This document shows, piece by piece, positions 26,328 to 35,267 of a DNA stretch of 64,000 bases (its first letter is position 1; the number at the start of each line of letters is the position of its first letter). The stretch comes from Quadrisphaera sp. DSM 44207 (GTDB taxonomy: Bacteria > Actinomycetota > Actinomycetes > Actinomycetales > Quadrisphaeraceae), in the NCBI RefSeq assembly GCF_900101335.1, contig NZ_FNKA01000001.1, forward strand, positions 434,001 to 498,000. The letters run 5' to 3'. Made by a program: the position numbers and the translations under genes. Below the pieces are notes generated by a model that had not been told where the DNA came from, made no database searches, and worked only from the letters and a program-made list of their open reading frames with translations.

Positions 26328-27556
26328 CAGCGGGTGGCCCCGACCAGCAGCGCCCGCACGTCGATGCCCGCGCGGGTGAAGCGGTCCTCGTGCGGAGGGA
26401 AGCCGTCGGCGCGCACGAGCTGGCCGTCGGACGTGGTGAACACCTCCGCGGCCTCCACCACGTCGCCCTCCACGCGCCCGGGCACCGCGAGGACCTCGCG
26501 CACCCGCCGCCGCCCGTCGCCGTCCAGCGCCACGTGCACCACCAGGTCGATAGAGGCGGCCACCGTGGGCACGACGAAGCGGGCGCCGACGTTCTGCCCG
26601 GCCAGCAGCGGCAGCGTGCACAGCTTCGTGATCGCCTCGCGCGCGCTGTTCGCGTGCACGCTCGCCATGCCCGGCAGCCCGGAGTTCAGGGCGATCAGCA
26701 GGTCCAGGCTCTCCTCCTGGCGCACCTCGCCCACCACGATCCGGTCCGGGCGCATCCGCAGCGCCTCCTTGACCAACCGGCGCAGCGGGATCTCCCCGGT
26801 GCCCTCCAGGCTCGGCTGGCGGCACTGCATCGCGACCACGTCCCGCAGCGGCAGCTTGAGCTCGAAGACCTCCTCGCACGTGATCACCCGCTCCCTCGCG
26901 GGCACGGAGGCGGCCAGGCAGTTGAGCATGGTCGTCTTGCCCGCCTGGGTGCCTCCGGAGACCACGACGTTCAGGCCCGCCGCCACCGCGGCGTCCAGGA
27001 AGGCCGCGCACGCGCCCGTCAGGGTGCCCAGGGCGACCAGGTCCTCCAGGCGGGTGGCGCGCACGACGAACTTGCGCACGTTCACCGCCCAGTGCCGGCG
27101 GGTGATGTCCGGGATCACCACGTGCAGGCGCGAGCCGTCCGGCAGCGTGGCGTCCACGAACGGGCTGGACAGGTCCACCCGGCGCCCGGAGGCCTTCAGC
27201 ATCCGCTCCACCAGGTCGCGCACCTGGGACTCGCCCAGGATCGTCGTCGTCAGCTCCGCCCGACCGCCCCGGGCCACGAACACCTTGCCCGGCTCGTTGA
27301 CCCACAGCTCCTCGACCTCCGGGTCGTCCAGGTAGCGCTGCAGCGGGCCGAAGCCGGCCACGGCGTCGAGGACCTCCTTGACCACCGCCCGGGCGTCCAC
27401 CAGCGGCGGCAGCAGCCCGTCCAGGGAGCGGTCGTCGTACTCGGCGACGACCTCCTCGACCAGGCGGCGCACGGCGTCCGCGTCGGAGGCGGGGTCGAGC
27501 GCGCGCCGGCGCACCAGCTCACGGACCTCGTCCTCGACGAGCGCGACCGCGTCCAC
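26327..27556 (-). CDS. CpaF/TadA family pilus assembly ATPase
   Basis: A 409-residue secretion ATPase: N-terminal helical domain to about 110 (FGPLQRYLDDPEVEELWVN), Walker A SGGTQAGKTTMLN, Asp box, Walker B IVVGEVRQEESLDLL and His box GMASVHANS. It powers pilin extension by the Tad machine. GTG 27556 is preferred because a GAGGGGGTGG site precedes it; the frame stays open further upstream. It is the first gene of the operon; TadZ and CpaB, which normally precede it, are at 41.8-44.0 kb. Confidence 0.93.
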   Translation of the reverse strand: MDAVALVEDEVRELVRRRALDPASDADAVRRLVEEVVAEYDDRSLDGLLPPLVDARAVVKEVLDAVAGFGPLQRYLDDPEVEELWVNEPGKVFVARGGRAELTTTILGESQVRDLVERMLKASGRRVDLSSPFVDATLPDGSRLHVVIPDITRRHWAVNVRKFVVRATRLEDLVALGTLTGACAAFLDAAVAAGLNVVVSGGTQAGKTTMLNCLAASVPARERVITCEEVFELKLPLRDVVAMQCRQPSLEGTGEIPLRRLVKEALRMRPDRIVVGEVRQEESLDLLIALNSGLPGMASVHANSAREAITKLCTLPLLAGQNVGARFVVPTVAASIDLVVHVALDGDGRRRVREVLAVPGRVEGDVVEAAEVFTTSDGQLVRADGFPPHEDRFTRAGIDVRALLVGATR

Positions 27557-27766
27557 GCCACCCCCTCTTCCGCGAGCACGGCCCTCGACGCCGCGGTCGG
27601 GCCACCGGCGGTGGACGGTAGGGGGTTCCGGGCGCTCGCCGCTGCGGGACTGTGGACGGCGCTGCACCGACCGGAGGACGACGCCACCGGTACGGCGTCA
27701 GGTGGCGACGACAGGTCGCCGCAGGTGGCGGTGCGTCACGCCGTCGGGCCGCGCCAGACTGCCGCC

Positions 27767-28990
27767 ATGACGTCCCCCGGGCGCGTCGGCGAGCGGGTGC
27801 GGTCGCGGTTCTGGCTGCTGCCGGCGGCGTGCTGCGCCACCGCCCTCGCGGCGGCGCTGGTGCTGCCGGAGCTCGACGAGCTGGTCGGCGACGACCTGTT
27901 CTTCCTCTTCGAGGGCGGGCCCGCGGGAGCGCGGAGCCTGCTGTCCTCGATCGTCACGGCGATGATCTCGGTGACGGGCCTGGTCTTCTCGATCACGGTG
28001 GTCGCGCTGCAGCTGGCGAGCAGCCAGTTCTCCCCGCGGGTGCTGCGCACGTACCTGCGCAGCCGCCTCACGCAGCTGACGCTGGGGGTCTTCACCGCCA
28101 CCTTCCTCTACGCGCTGGTGGTGCTGCGCTCGGTGCGCGGCGACGCGGGCGCCGGCGCCTTCGTCCCGCGGCTGGCGGTCACGGGCGCGTTCCTGCTCGT
28201 GCTGGCCAGCGTGGCGCTGTTCATCGCGTACATCCACCACATCACGCAGTCGATCCGCGCCTCGACGATCGTGCGCAGCGTCGGGGACGAGACCCGGTCC
28301 ACGATCGCGGCGGTGCAGGAGCAGGACGGCGAGCCGGCGCCCGCTCCTCCGCTGGGGCCCGCGGACGCCGTGGTCCGCAGCGCGGGGCACGGGGTGGTGA
28401 CGGCGGTCGACGCGGCGGCGCTGGCCCGGCTCGCGCGGCGCGCGGGGTGCGTGCTGCACGTGCTGCCGCGCGTCGGGGAGTTCGTCGCGACCGGGGCGCC
28501 GCTGGTCGCCGTGCACGGGAGCACCAGCGCGGGCACCGGGGTGGAGGGAGTGGACGAGGACGCCGTGCGCGGCGCGGTGGGCCTGGGCCGCGAGCGGAGC
28601 ATGGAGCAGGACGTCGCGTTCGGCCTGCGGCAGCTGGTCGACATCGCCGAGCGGGCGCTGTCCCCGGGGGTGAACGACCCGACGACGGCGGTGCAGGCGC
28701 TGGACGAGGTGCACGACCTGCTGCGGCGCCTCGCGGGCGCACCGGACCCCTCACCCGTGGTGCGCGACGAGGAGGGGACGGCGCGGGTGGTGGTGGAGCG
28801 GGCGGGCTTCGCGGACCACCTGGACCTGGCGGTCGACGAGGTCCTGCACCACGGCGCCGACTCGGTGCAGGTGCCGCCGCGCCTGCTGGCGATGCTCGAC
28901 GACGTGCTGGACGCCGCGCGCCCGGAGCACCGCGCGGTGCTGGAGGCCAAGCGGGCGCGGGTGCGCGAGGCGGCGGGCCGCGGGCGCTGA
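27767..28990 (+). CDS. DUF2254 family membrane protein
   Basis: A 407-residue protein with four membrane segments (first about 16-38, then 63-85, 108-130, 140-165) and a soluble C-terminal domain, as typical for DUF2254. Conserved blocks: ITVVALQLASSQFSPRVLRTYLRS, HHITQSIRASTI and ERALSPGVNDPTTAVQALD. Function unknown. ATG 27767 has no Shine-Dalgarno; CAGACT six bases upstream suggests leaderless transcription. Divergent from the tad operon across 210 bp that hold both promoters but no other clear feature. Confidence 0.88.
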   Translation: MTSPGRVGERVRSRFWLLPAACCATALAAALVLPELDELVGDDLFFLFEGGPAGARSLLSSIVTAMISVTGLVFSITVVALQLASSQFSPRVLRTYLRSRLTQLTLGVFTATFLYALVVLRSVRGDAGAGAFVPRLAVTGAFLLVLASVALFIAYIHHITQSIRASTIVRSVGDETRSTIAAVQEQDGEPAPAPPLGPADAVVRSAGHGVVTAVDAAALARLARRAGCVLHVLPRVGEFVATGAPLVAVHGSTSAGTGVEGVDEDAVRGAVGLGRERSMEQDVAFGLRQLVDIAERALSPGVNDPTTAVQALDEVHDLLRRLAGAPDPSPVVRDEEGTARVVVERAGFADHLDLAVDEVLHHGADSVQVPPRLLAMLDDVLDAARPEHRAVLEAKRARVREAAGRGR

Positions 28991-29012
28991 GGGCCGGTCG
29001 GCCTGCTCACGG

Positions 29013-29048
29013 CACGAGCGGCGCAGGCCCCAGCCTGCGCCGCTCGTG
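29013..29048 (+). terminator. hairpin terminator after DUF2254 gene
   Basis: Sixteen perfect base pairs (29013-29028 with 29033-29048) with a CCCA loop, 22 bp after the stop. The remaining 245 bp to the next gene hold no recognised feature. Confidence 0.8.
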
Positions 29049-29293
29049 GACGCGGGCGCCGCCCCGGCAGACGCCTCTCGGCGAGTGGCCGCTCGAAGCG
29101 GCGAGGGTGAGGCCCGGGGTCGTGGACCGGTGCGGCGCTGCGCGGGAGCCTACGGCACGGCTGCGCCGCTCCCCCGCAGGAGCGCGTCCGGCGCGGGGCG
29201 TGGCGCGCGTCGTCCACAGGTGCGGGTGGGCGCCCGGCGCGAGGACGCGCGCCGGTGCCACGCTGCCGCTCCGGCTGGAGCAGAGGAGCGGGC

Positions 29294-32200
29294 GTGGTCG
29301 TGGAGCTGACCGTCGTGGGCGCCACCCGTGGCGGTGCGGCGGTCGACGTGGCGGTGCGCGCGCCGTCCGGAACGCCGCTGGCCCGGGTGCGCGAGCAGCT
29401 GCTGGCCGCGGTGGGAGCGCCGTCGGACGCCGTGCTGCTCGCGGGCGGGGAGGTGGTGGACGGCGCCGCGGTGGTGGGCCGGCCCCCGCTGGTGCGCGGT
29501 GCGGTGGTCTCGGCCGTCGCGCGCGGCGCGGTGCGGGCCGCGGCACGGCCTGCGGCGGACCGGGTGCACCGGCTGCAGCTGCACGTGGTCGGCGGCCCGG
29601 ACGCCGGAGCCGTGGTGCCCCTGGTGCCGGGGCGGGTGAGCGTCGGGCGCGGGCGCGCGGCGCACGTGCGCGTGCAGGACCCCGGCGTGTCGCGGGTGCA
29701 CCTGGAGCTCGACGTCACCGACGGCGGAGTGCGGGTGCGGGACGCCGGGTCGGCCAACGGCACCGCGGTCGACGGCGCTGCGGTCGACGACGAGGTCGGG
29801 ACGCCGGACGGTGCGGGGCGGGTCCTGCGCGCGGGCGCGCGGATCGGTCTGGGCTCCAGCGCGCTGGTGCTGCGGGCACCGGTGCGGCGGGCGGCCACCG
29901 CTCTGACCGGTGACGGCGGCGTCGCGGTCAACCGGCGGCCGCGCAGCACCTCCTCCCCCGCGCCGGTGGTGCTGCGGCTGCCGCGGCCGCCGCGACCGCC
30001 GGGGCCGCTGCGGCTGTCCCTGCTGGCGATGCTGCTGCCGCTGGTCGTGGCGGTGCCCGTCGCGGTGCTGTGGTCGCCGTTCGCGCTGCTGTTCGCGCTG
30101 GGAGGGCCGGTGCTCACCCTGGGCACCGCGCTCGGGGAGCGGCGGACCGCGCGCCGCGAGCACGCCCGCGAGCGCGCCGAGCACGAGCGGCGCAGCGGGC
30201 AGGTGCGCGCTCGGGCGGCGGACCTGGTGGCGCAGGAGCTGGCCGACCTGGAGCACGGGCACCCCGATCCCGCTGCCCTGCTGGCGACGGCCACCGGGCC
30301 GGGCGAGCGGCTGTGGGAGCGGACCCCGGGCGACCGGGACCACCTGGCGCTGCGCCTGGGCACGGGTGCCCTCGCCTCGGGCGTCGAGGTCGTCGCGCCG
30401 GCGGCGCACGGCGAGGACGACGAGCGCGAGCGCCTCGTGCACGCCCGGGCGCCCGTGGTGGTGCCACTGGCGCGCACGGGCGTGCTGGGCGCCTGCGGGC
30501 CCCGCCGGGCCGGGCTGGGCCTGCTGCGCGGGCTGCTCGGGCAGGTGGCGGTGCTGCACTCCCCGCGCGAGGTGCGGCTGGTGGTGCTGTGCGCGGCGCC
30601 GGAGCCGGTGTGGGGCTGGCTGCGGTGGCTGCCGCACGCGCAGGGGCCGGTGGCCGCGGGGGCCGAGGAGGTGCGCGGGCGCGTGGCGGCGCTCCTGCGG
30701 GAGCTGGACGCCCGCGCCGCTGCGCGAGCGCCGGGCGCCGCCGGTGCGCTCGGGCCGAACGTGGTGGTCGTGCTCGACGGTGCGCGGTCCCTGCGCGCCG
30801 TGCCCGGCGTCGCCCGGCTGCTGTCCGAGGGCCCGGCGCTGGGGATCGTCGTCGTGTGCTGGGAGGACGACGCCGCGCGCCTGCCGCTGGAGTGCTCGGC
30901 CACGGTGGAGCTGAGGGGCCCGGACGGGCACGACCTGGTCCTGAGCTCGCGCGCGGGCGAGCGCACCGGCGCGGTCGCGGACCTCGTGGGGGCGGCGTGG
31001 GCGGAGCGGGTGGCGCGGTCGCTGGCGCCGCTGCGCGACGCGACCCCGGAGCAGGAGGGCTCGGGCGTGCCCGACCAGGTGCGCCTGCTCGACCTCCTGG
31101 GCACCGGCGCGACCGACGCCGCCGGCGTGCGCCGCGGGTGGCAGCGCGGGCCCCGCAGCACGAGCGTGGTGCTCGGCGCCCGCGCCGGCGGGCCGTGGGT
31201 GGTGGACCTGCGCCGCGACGGGCCCCACCTGCTCGTCGCCGGCACGACGGGAGCGGGCAAGTCGGAGCTGCTGCAGTGCCTCGTCGCCTCCCTCGCCGCG
31301 GCCAACCGGCCCGAGGAGCTGGCCCTGGTGCTGGTCGACTACAAGGGCGGGGCGGCCTTCGCCGAGGTCGCCGACCTGCCGCACGCCGTCGGCCTGGTGA
31401 CGGACCTCGACCGGCACCTGACCCGCCGCGCCCTGGCGTCCCTGGAGGCGGAGGTCGGCCGCCGCGAGCGGCTGCTGCGGCAGCACGGGTGCCGCGACCA
31501 CGAGCAGTACAGCGCCCTGCGCGACGCCGGAGCGGTGCACGAGCCGCTGCCGCGCCTGGTGCTGGTGGTCGACGAGTTCCGCGTGCTCGCCGAGGAGCTG
31601 CCGGACTTCCTGGGCGGGCTGGTGCGCCTGGCGGCCGTGGGCCGCTCGCTGGGCGTGCACCTGGTGCTGGCGACGCAGCGGCCGGCCGGGGTGGTCAGCG
31701 CGGAGATCCGCGCCAACACCAACCTGCGCATCGCGCTGCGGGTGCGCGAGGAGGCGGACTCCGTCGACGTCGTGGAGAGCCGCGCCGCCGCGCGGATCAG
31801 CGCGCGGCACCCCGGCCGCGCGGTGGCGCGCACCGGGGGCGGCCCGCTGGTGGAGGTCCAGACCGCCCGCGTGTCCGGCACCGCGCCGGTGGAGGACGAG
31901 ACCGTCGCGGTCACGGCGGTGCGCAGCGCGCCGGCCTCGCAGCGCGCCCCAGCGCCGGCGCCGCCGCGCGCCGCGGCGGGGCCGAGCGACCTGCTGAGGA
32001 TCGTCGAGGCCGTGAGCGCGGCCGGGCGGGACCTGCCGCGCGCGGCGCCGCCGTGGCTGCCGCCGCTGCCCGACGTGCTGGCCCTGGCCGACCTGCCGCC
32101 GCTGCCCGAGCGGGCACCGGACACCGCGGCCAGCACCGAGGTGCCCGGCGCGGAGGTGCCCGGCGCGGAGGTGCCCGGCACCGAGGTGCCCGGCACCGAG

Positions 32201-34135
32201 GTGCCCGGTGCGGAGGTGCCCGGTGCGTCGCCGCGGATCGCGCTGGGGCGCCTGGACGACCCCGCGGCGCAGGCGCAGCCGGTGCTGGTCTGGAGCCCGG
32301 CCGCGGGCCCGCTGCTGGTCGCCGGCGGTCCGCGCACGGGGCGCACGAGCACGCTGCGCGCCCTGGCCGCCGGCGCGGCGCAGCACTCTCCCGAGCGGGT
32401 GCACCTGCACGCGCTGGCCGCACCCGGCTCGGGGCTGGAGGAGCTGGCCGGCCTGCCCCACGCCGGAGCGGTGGTCGGCCTCGACGACGGCGAGCGCTGC
32501 GCGCGGCTGGTGCGGGTGCTGGCCGCCGAGGTGGCGCGCCGTCAGGCGTGCGGCCCGGGGAGCGCCGCGGCGCCCTGGGTGGTGCTGCTGGTGGATGGCA
32601 CCGACCGGCTGGCCGCCGAGGCGGCGCTGCTGGACGCCGACGCCGAGGCGATCCTGGAGGGACTGCGCCGCCTCGTGGTCGAGGGGCCGTCGGTGGGGGT
32701 GGTGCCGGTGCTCGCCGGGGACCGGGCGCTGCTGACGGGCCGGCTCGCGGCGGCGGTCTCCCAGCGGCTCGTGCTCGCCATGCCGGACCCCGCCGACTAC
32801 GTCGTGGCCGGCGCGGCCTCCCGGGAGGTGCCGGAGCGGATGCCGCCGGGACGCGCGCTGCGCCTGGGCGCTGACGGCGCCCGCGAGGCGCAGGTGGCGC
32901 TGCTGGTCCCGGACCCCTCGCCGTCCGCGCAGCGCCGGGCGCTGCACGACGTGGTCGCCCGCGCGCGCACCCGCTGGGCGCACGTGCCGGCCCCCTGCCT
33001 GCCGCCCGCCGTGCCGGTGGTGCCGGCGCGGCTGACGGCGTCGGCGCTCGCGGAGGCGGTGCGCGCGGACCCGGGAGCGCTCGCGCCGGGCGCGGTCCCG
33101 GTCGGGCTGGGCGGCGAGCGGGTGCGGCCGGTGGGCCTGGACCTGCGGAACGCTCCCGTGGCGGTCGTGGCGGGGCCTGCGGGCTCGGGGCGCTCGTCCG
33201 TGCTGTGCGCGCTCGCCGAGCGGGTGGCCGCGCGCGGCGGGCGCGTGGTGGCGCTCGCGCCGCGGTCCTCGCCCCTGAGCGCGCTCGCGCGCCGGCCGGG
33301 CTGCGTCGTCCTGGGCGCCGCCGACGCCGCGGGGCTGGAGCGCGCGCTGCGCGACGCGGTCGCACCCAGCGCGGGGACCGGCGGGGTGGTCGGCGGGGTG
33401 GTCGGCGGGGTGCTCGTGCTCGTCGACGACGCGGAGCTGGTGGCGGGCACGGCGGTGGAGCCGGTGCTGCTGGAGCTGCTGGCCTCCTCGCGAGAGGCCG
33501 CCCGGGCCGCGCTCGTGCTCGCCGGCACGACGGCGGACCTGGCCGCGCAGTTCCGGGGCGTCGTGCCGGAGGCACGGCGCTGGCGCACGGGGCTGCTGCT
33601 GCACCCGCTCGGTCTCGCGGACGGCGACCTGCTCGGGGTGCGGCTGCCGCGCACCCCGCCGGGGCCACCGGGGCGGGCCACGGCGGTGCACCGGGGAGCG
33701 GTCACCGCCGTCCAGCTCGCACTGCCGGACGGCGGTGCCGCGGTGCCGCACCCGCGGCGGACCTCACCAGCTGCGGACGACGGCCACCACGATCCGCGCG
33801 CCGTCCCCGGGCCCGTCGAGGACGAGGACGCGCACCGGCACGGGGAGCCCCGAGCCGTCCTGGCGGACCTGGTCGACGTGCTCGACGACGTGCTCGACGA
33901 CGTGGCCGCCCGCGTCGCCCCGGAGGGCGAGCACCAGGCGTTCGAAGCACGCGAGCCGGCCCGTGCGCACCCGGTGCAGCTCCCCGACGGCCCGGTGCAG
34001 CTCGCCGGCGGCGACGGGGGCGGTGCGCTCGGGCAGGGAGCCCCACGCGGTCTCGCAGGAGGGGGTGGCGGCGCCGGCCGGTGGTCCGAGCAGGACCACC
34101 GCCAGGGCGAGGAGGGGCACCAGTGCCGCGGCTGA
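29294..34135 (+). CDS. FHA-FtsK/SpoIIIE ATPase (EssC/EccC-like), frame runs into antisense gene
   Basis: A 1,613-codon frame. FHA domain at about 105-180 (SVGRG, then DPGVSRVHLEL and GSANGT), two membrane helices near 240-285, and three tandem FtsK-type domains: the first has a complete Walker A (AGTTGAGKSELLQ, ~650), LVDYKGGAAF and Walker B LVVDEFRV; the second (AGGPRTGRTSTL, ~1010) and third (AGPAGSGRSSVL, ~1295) have altered P loops, as in T7SS EccC/EssC where only the first is active. Homology ends near residue 1490 (about 33770); the last ~120 codons are the antisense of the AMIN-like gene. No WXG100 or EccB/D/E gene is nearby. Start GTG follows AGAGGAGCGGGC. A (EVPGA/T)6 linker lies at 32138-32227. 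Confidence 0.85.
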   Translation: MVVELTVVGATRGGAAVDVAVRAPSGTPLARVREQLLAAVGAPSDAVLLAGGEVVDGAAVVGRPPLVRGAVVSAVARGAVRAAARPAADRVHRLQLHVVGGPDAGAVVPLVPGRVSVGRGRAAHVRVQDPGVSRVHLELDVTDGGVRVRDAGSANGTAVDGAAVDDEVGTPDGAGRVLRAGARIGLGSSALVLRAPVRRAATALTGDGGVAVNRRPRSTSSPAPVVLRLPRPPRPPGPLRLSLLAMLLPLVVAVPVAVLWSPFALLFALGGPVLTLGTALGERRTARREHARERAEHERRSGQVRARAADLVAQELADLEHGHPDPAALLATATGPGERLWERTPGDRDHLALRLGTGALASGVEVVAPAAHGEDDERERLVHARAPVVVPLARTGVLGACGPRRAGLGLLRGLLGQVAVLHSPREVRLVVLCAAPEPVWGWLRWLPHAQGPVAAGAEEVRGRVAALLRELDARAAARAPGAAGALGPNVVVVLDGARSLRAVPGVARLLSEGPALGIVVVCWEDDAARLPLECSATVELRGPDGHDLVLSSRAGERTGAVADLVGAAWAERVARSLAPLRDATPEQEGSGVPDQVRLLDLLGTGATDAAGVRRGWQRGPRSTSVVLGARAGGPWVVDLRRDGPHLLVAGTTGAGKSELLQCLVASLAAANRPEELALVLVDYKGGAAFAEVADLPHAVGLVTDLDRHLTRRALASLEAEVGRRERLLRQHGCRDHEQYSALRDAGAVHEPLPRLVLVVDEFRVLAEELPDFLGGLVRLAAVGRSLGVHLVLATQRPAGVVSAEIRANTNLRIALRVREEADSVDVVESRAAARISARHPGRAVARTGGGPLVEVQTARVSGTAPVEDETVAVTAVRSAPASQRAPAPAPPRAAAGPSDLLRIVEAVSAAGRDLPRAAPPWLPPLPDVLALADLPPLPERAPDTAASTEVPGAEVPGAEVPGTEVPGTEVPGAEVPGASPRIALGRLDDPAAQAQPVLVWSPAAGPLLVAGGPRTGRTSTLRALAAGAAQHSPERVHLHALAAPGSGLEELAGLPHAGAVVGLDDGERCARLVRVLAAEVARRQACGPGSAAAPWVVLLVDGTDRLAAEAALLDADAEAILEGLRRLVVEGPSVGVVPVLAGDRALLTGRLAAAVSQRLVLAMPDPADYVVAGAASREVPERMPPGRALRLGADGAREAQVALLVPDPSPSAQRRALHDVVARARTRWAHVPAPCLPPAVPVVPARLTASALAEAVRADPGALAPGAVPVGLGGERVRPVGLDLRNAPVAVVAGPAGSGRSSVLCALAERVAARGGRVVALAPRSSPLSALARRPGCVVLGAADAAGLERALRDAVAPSAGTGGVVGGVVGGVLVLVDDAELVAGTAVEPVLLELLASSREAARAALVLAGTTADLAAQFRGVVPEARRWRTGLLLHPLGLADGDLLGVRLPRTPPGPPGRATAVHRGAVTAVQLALPDGGAAVPHPRRTSPAADDGHHDPRAVPGPVEDEDAHRHGEPRAVLADLVDVLDDVLDDVAARVAPEGEHQAFEAREPARAHPVQLPDGPVQLAGGDGGGALGQGAPRGLAGGGGGAGRWSEQDHRQGEEGHQCRG
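32138..32227 (+). repeat. 15-bp tandem repeat encoding EVPG(A/T) x6
   Basis: Six in-frame copies of gaggtgcccgg(c/t)(g/a)c(g/c) between ATPase domains one and two of the FtsK-type protein; they form a flexible linker. Copy number variation between strains is expected. Confidence 0.9.
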
Positions 34136-34144
34136 CCGCTCCAC
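33764..34144 (-). CDS. secreted AMIN-like domain protein
   Basis: A 126-residue protein with a signal peptide (VERSAAALVPLLALAVVLLGPPAGAA, likely cut before TPS) and a domain with the AMIN-like pattern: TGRLACFERLVLAL, then VEHVDQVRQDGSGLPVPVRG-like strands and a hydrophobic last strand ending RSW. AMIN-like proteins in Actinobacteria are exported and of unknown role. GTG 34144 is chosen from the signal peptide; a longer frame adds non-hydrophobic sequence. Almost the entire gene (372 bp) lies opposite the open end of the FtsK-type frame. Confidence 0.6.
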   Translation of the reverse strand: MERSAAALVPLLALAVVLLGPPAGAATPSCETAWGSLPERTAPVAAGELHRAVGELHRVRTGRLACFERLVLALRGDAGGHVVEHVVEHVDQVRQDGSGLPVPVRVLVLDGPGDGARIVVAVVRSW

Positions 34145-34223
34145 CGCGGGATCGGGACACCCCCGCCCGCCGCCCGGCGGACGGCGCCTACCGTGCCCGG
34201 CAGGTGTCCGGCGGAGGAGGAGC

Positions 34224-34757
34224 ATGAGCGGCGCAGGCGGAGGGCGGGTGCGGCCGGCGACGGAGGCCGACGTCGCGGCGGTGGACGCGATGGTGCGGGA
34301 GCTGGCGGCCTTCGAGCGCGAGCCGGACGCGGTGCAGGCCAGCCCGCAGGACCTGCGCGCGGCCCTGTTCGGTCCCGACCCGCGGGTGCACGCCCACGTC
34401 GCCGAGGTGGACGGCCCGGACGGCGCGCCGACCGTCGTGGGCATGGCGGTGTGGTACGTCACCTACTCGACGTGGACGGGCCGGCACGGCATCTGGCTGG
34501 AGGACCTCTACGTGCGGCCCGCCGCCCGCGGGGCGGGGCTGGGCCGGGCGCTGCTGGCGGCCCTGGCGGCGGAGTGCCTCGAGCGCGGCCACCGCCGCCT
34601 GGAGTGGTGGGTGCTGGACTGGAACGCCCCCGCCCAGGCGGTGTACCGGGCGATCGGGGCGCGCCCGGAGGACGCGTGGACGGTGTGGCGGCTGGACGGG
34701 CGCGAGCTGGAGGACCTGGGCCGCTCTCGCCCCGGCGCACGGGACGGGGCACGATGA
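34224..34757 (+). CDS. GNAT family N-acetyltransferase
   Basis: A 177-residue single-domain acetyltransferase; acetyl-CoA loop in LYVRPAARGAGLGRALLAAL and the following WVLDWNAPAQAVYRAIGA. It resembles the diamine/spermidine acetyltransferase subgroup (HGIWLEDLYV), substrate not proven. ATG 34224 follows GGAGGAGGAGC. ATGA overlap couples it to the anti-sigma factor gene. Confidence 0.9.
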   Translation: MSGAGGGRVRPATEADVAAVDAMVRELAAFEREPDAVQASPQDLRAALFGPDPRVHAHVAEVDGPDGAPTVVGMAVWYVTYSTWTGRHGIWLEDLYVRPAARGAGLGRALLAALAAECLERGHRRLEWWVLDWNAPAQAVYRAIGARPEDAWTVWRLDGRELEDLGRSRPGARDGAR

Positions 34758-35254
34758 CGGCGGGGCACGACGGCGGTCTCGGGGCGAGCGCGGCGACGCC
34801 CTCGGCGGGAACGGGAGGAGACGGCGACGTGGCGGCAGCGGACGGGTCCAGCACCCCGGCGGACCGGGTGGAGCTGCGGGTGCCCGCCGACCCCGCCTAC
34901 CTCGCCGTCCTGCGCACCGCGACGGCCGGCCTGGCCGCCCGGCTGGACCTGACCCTCGACGAGATCGAGGACCTGCGGATCGCCGTCGACGAGGCGTGCG
35001 CCCTGGTCCTCGGGGAGGCCGGTGAGGACGGCGCCACCCGCGCGCGGCCCGGCGACACCCTGCTGGCGACCTTCGACCTGGGCCCGGACGGGCTCAGCGT
35101 GCAGGTCAGCGGGCCCGCGCAGGACCTCCCGAGCCGCTCCAGCTTCGCCTGGGCCGTGCTGGAGGCGCTCGTCGGCTCCCTGCACACGGGGGTGGACGAC
35201 GAGGGGCGCCGCTCCATCCGGCTCGAGCACGGCGGGTCGCGGCGGACGCCATGA
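34754..35254 (+). CDS. anti-sigma regulatory factor (RsbW-like serine kinase)
   Basis: A 166-residue protein: a disordered 35-residue N-terminus, then an HATPase_c fold with RLDLTLDEIEDLRIAVDEACALVL (N-box region) typical of RsbW/RsbT proteins. It should bind the sigma factor encoded next and release it when an anti-anti-sigma protein is dephosphorylated. No RsbV-like gene is in this window. Start overlaps the GNAT stop; 13 bp separate it from the sigma gene. Confidence 0.85.
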   Translation: MTAGHDGGLGASAATPSAGTGGDGDVAAADGSSTPADRVELRVPADPAYLAVLRTATAGLAARLDLTLDEIEDLRIAVDEACALVLGEAGEDGATRARPGDTLLATFDLGPDGLSVQVSGPAQDLPSRSSFAWAVLEALVGSLHTGVDDEGRRSIRLEHGGSRRTP

Positions 35255-35267
35255 GGGGGGCTCCGCG

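Noticed and set aside
29150-33751. Long minus-strand open frame opposite the FtsK-type gene
   Set aside because: No recognisable domain, composition typical of antisense of high-GC coding DNA.
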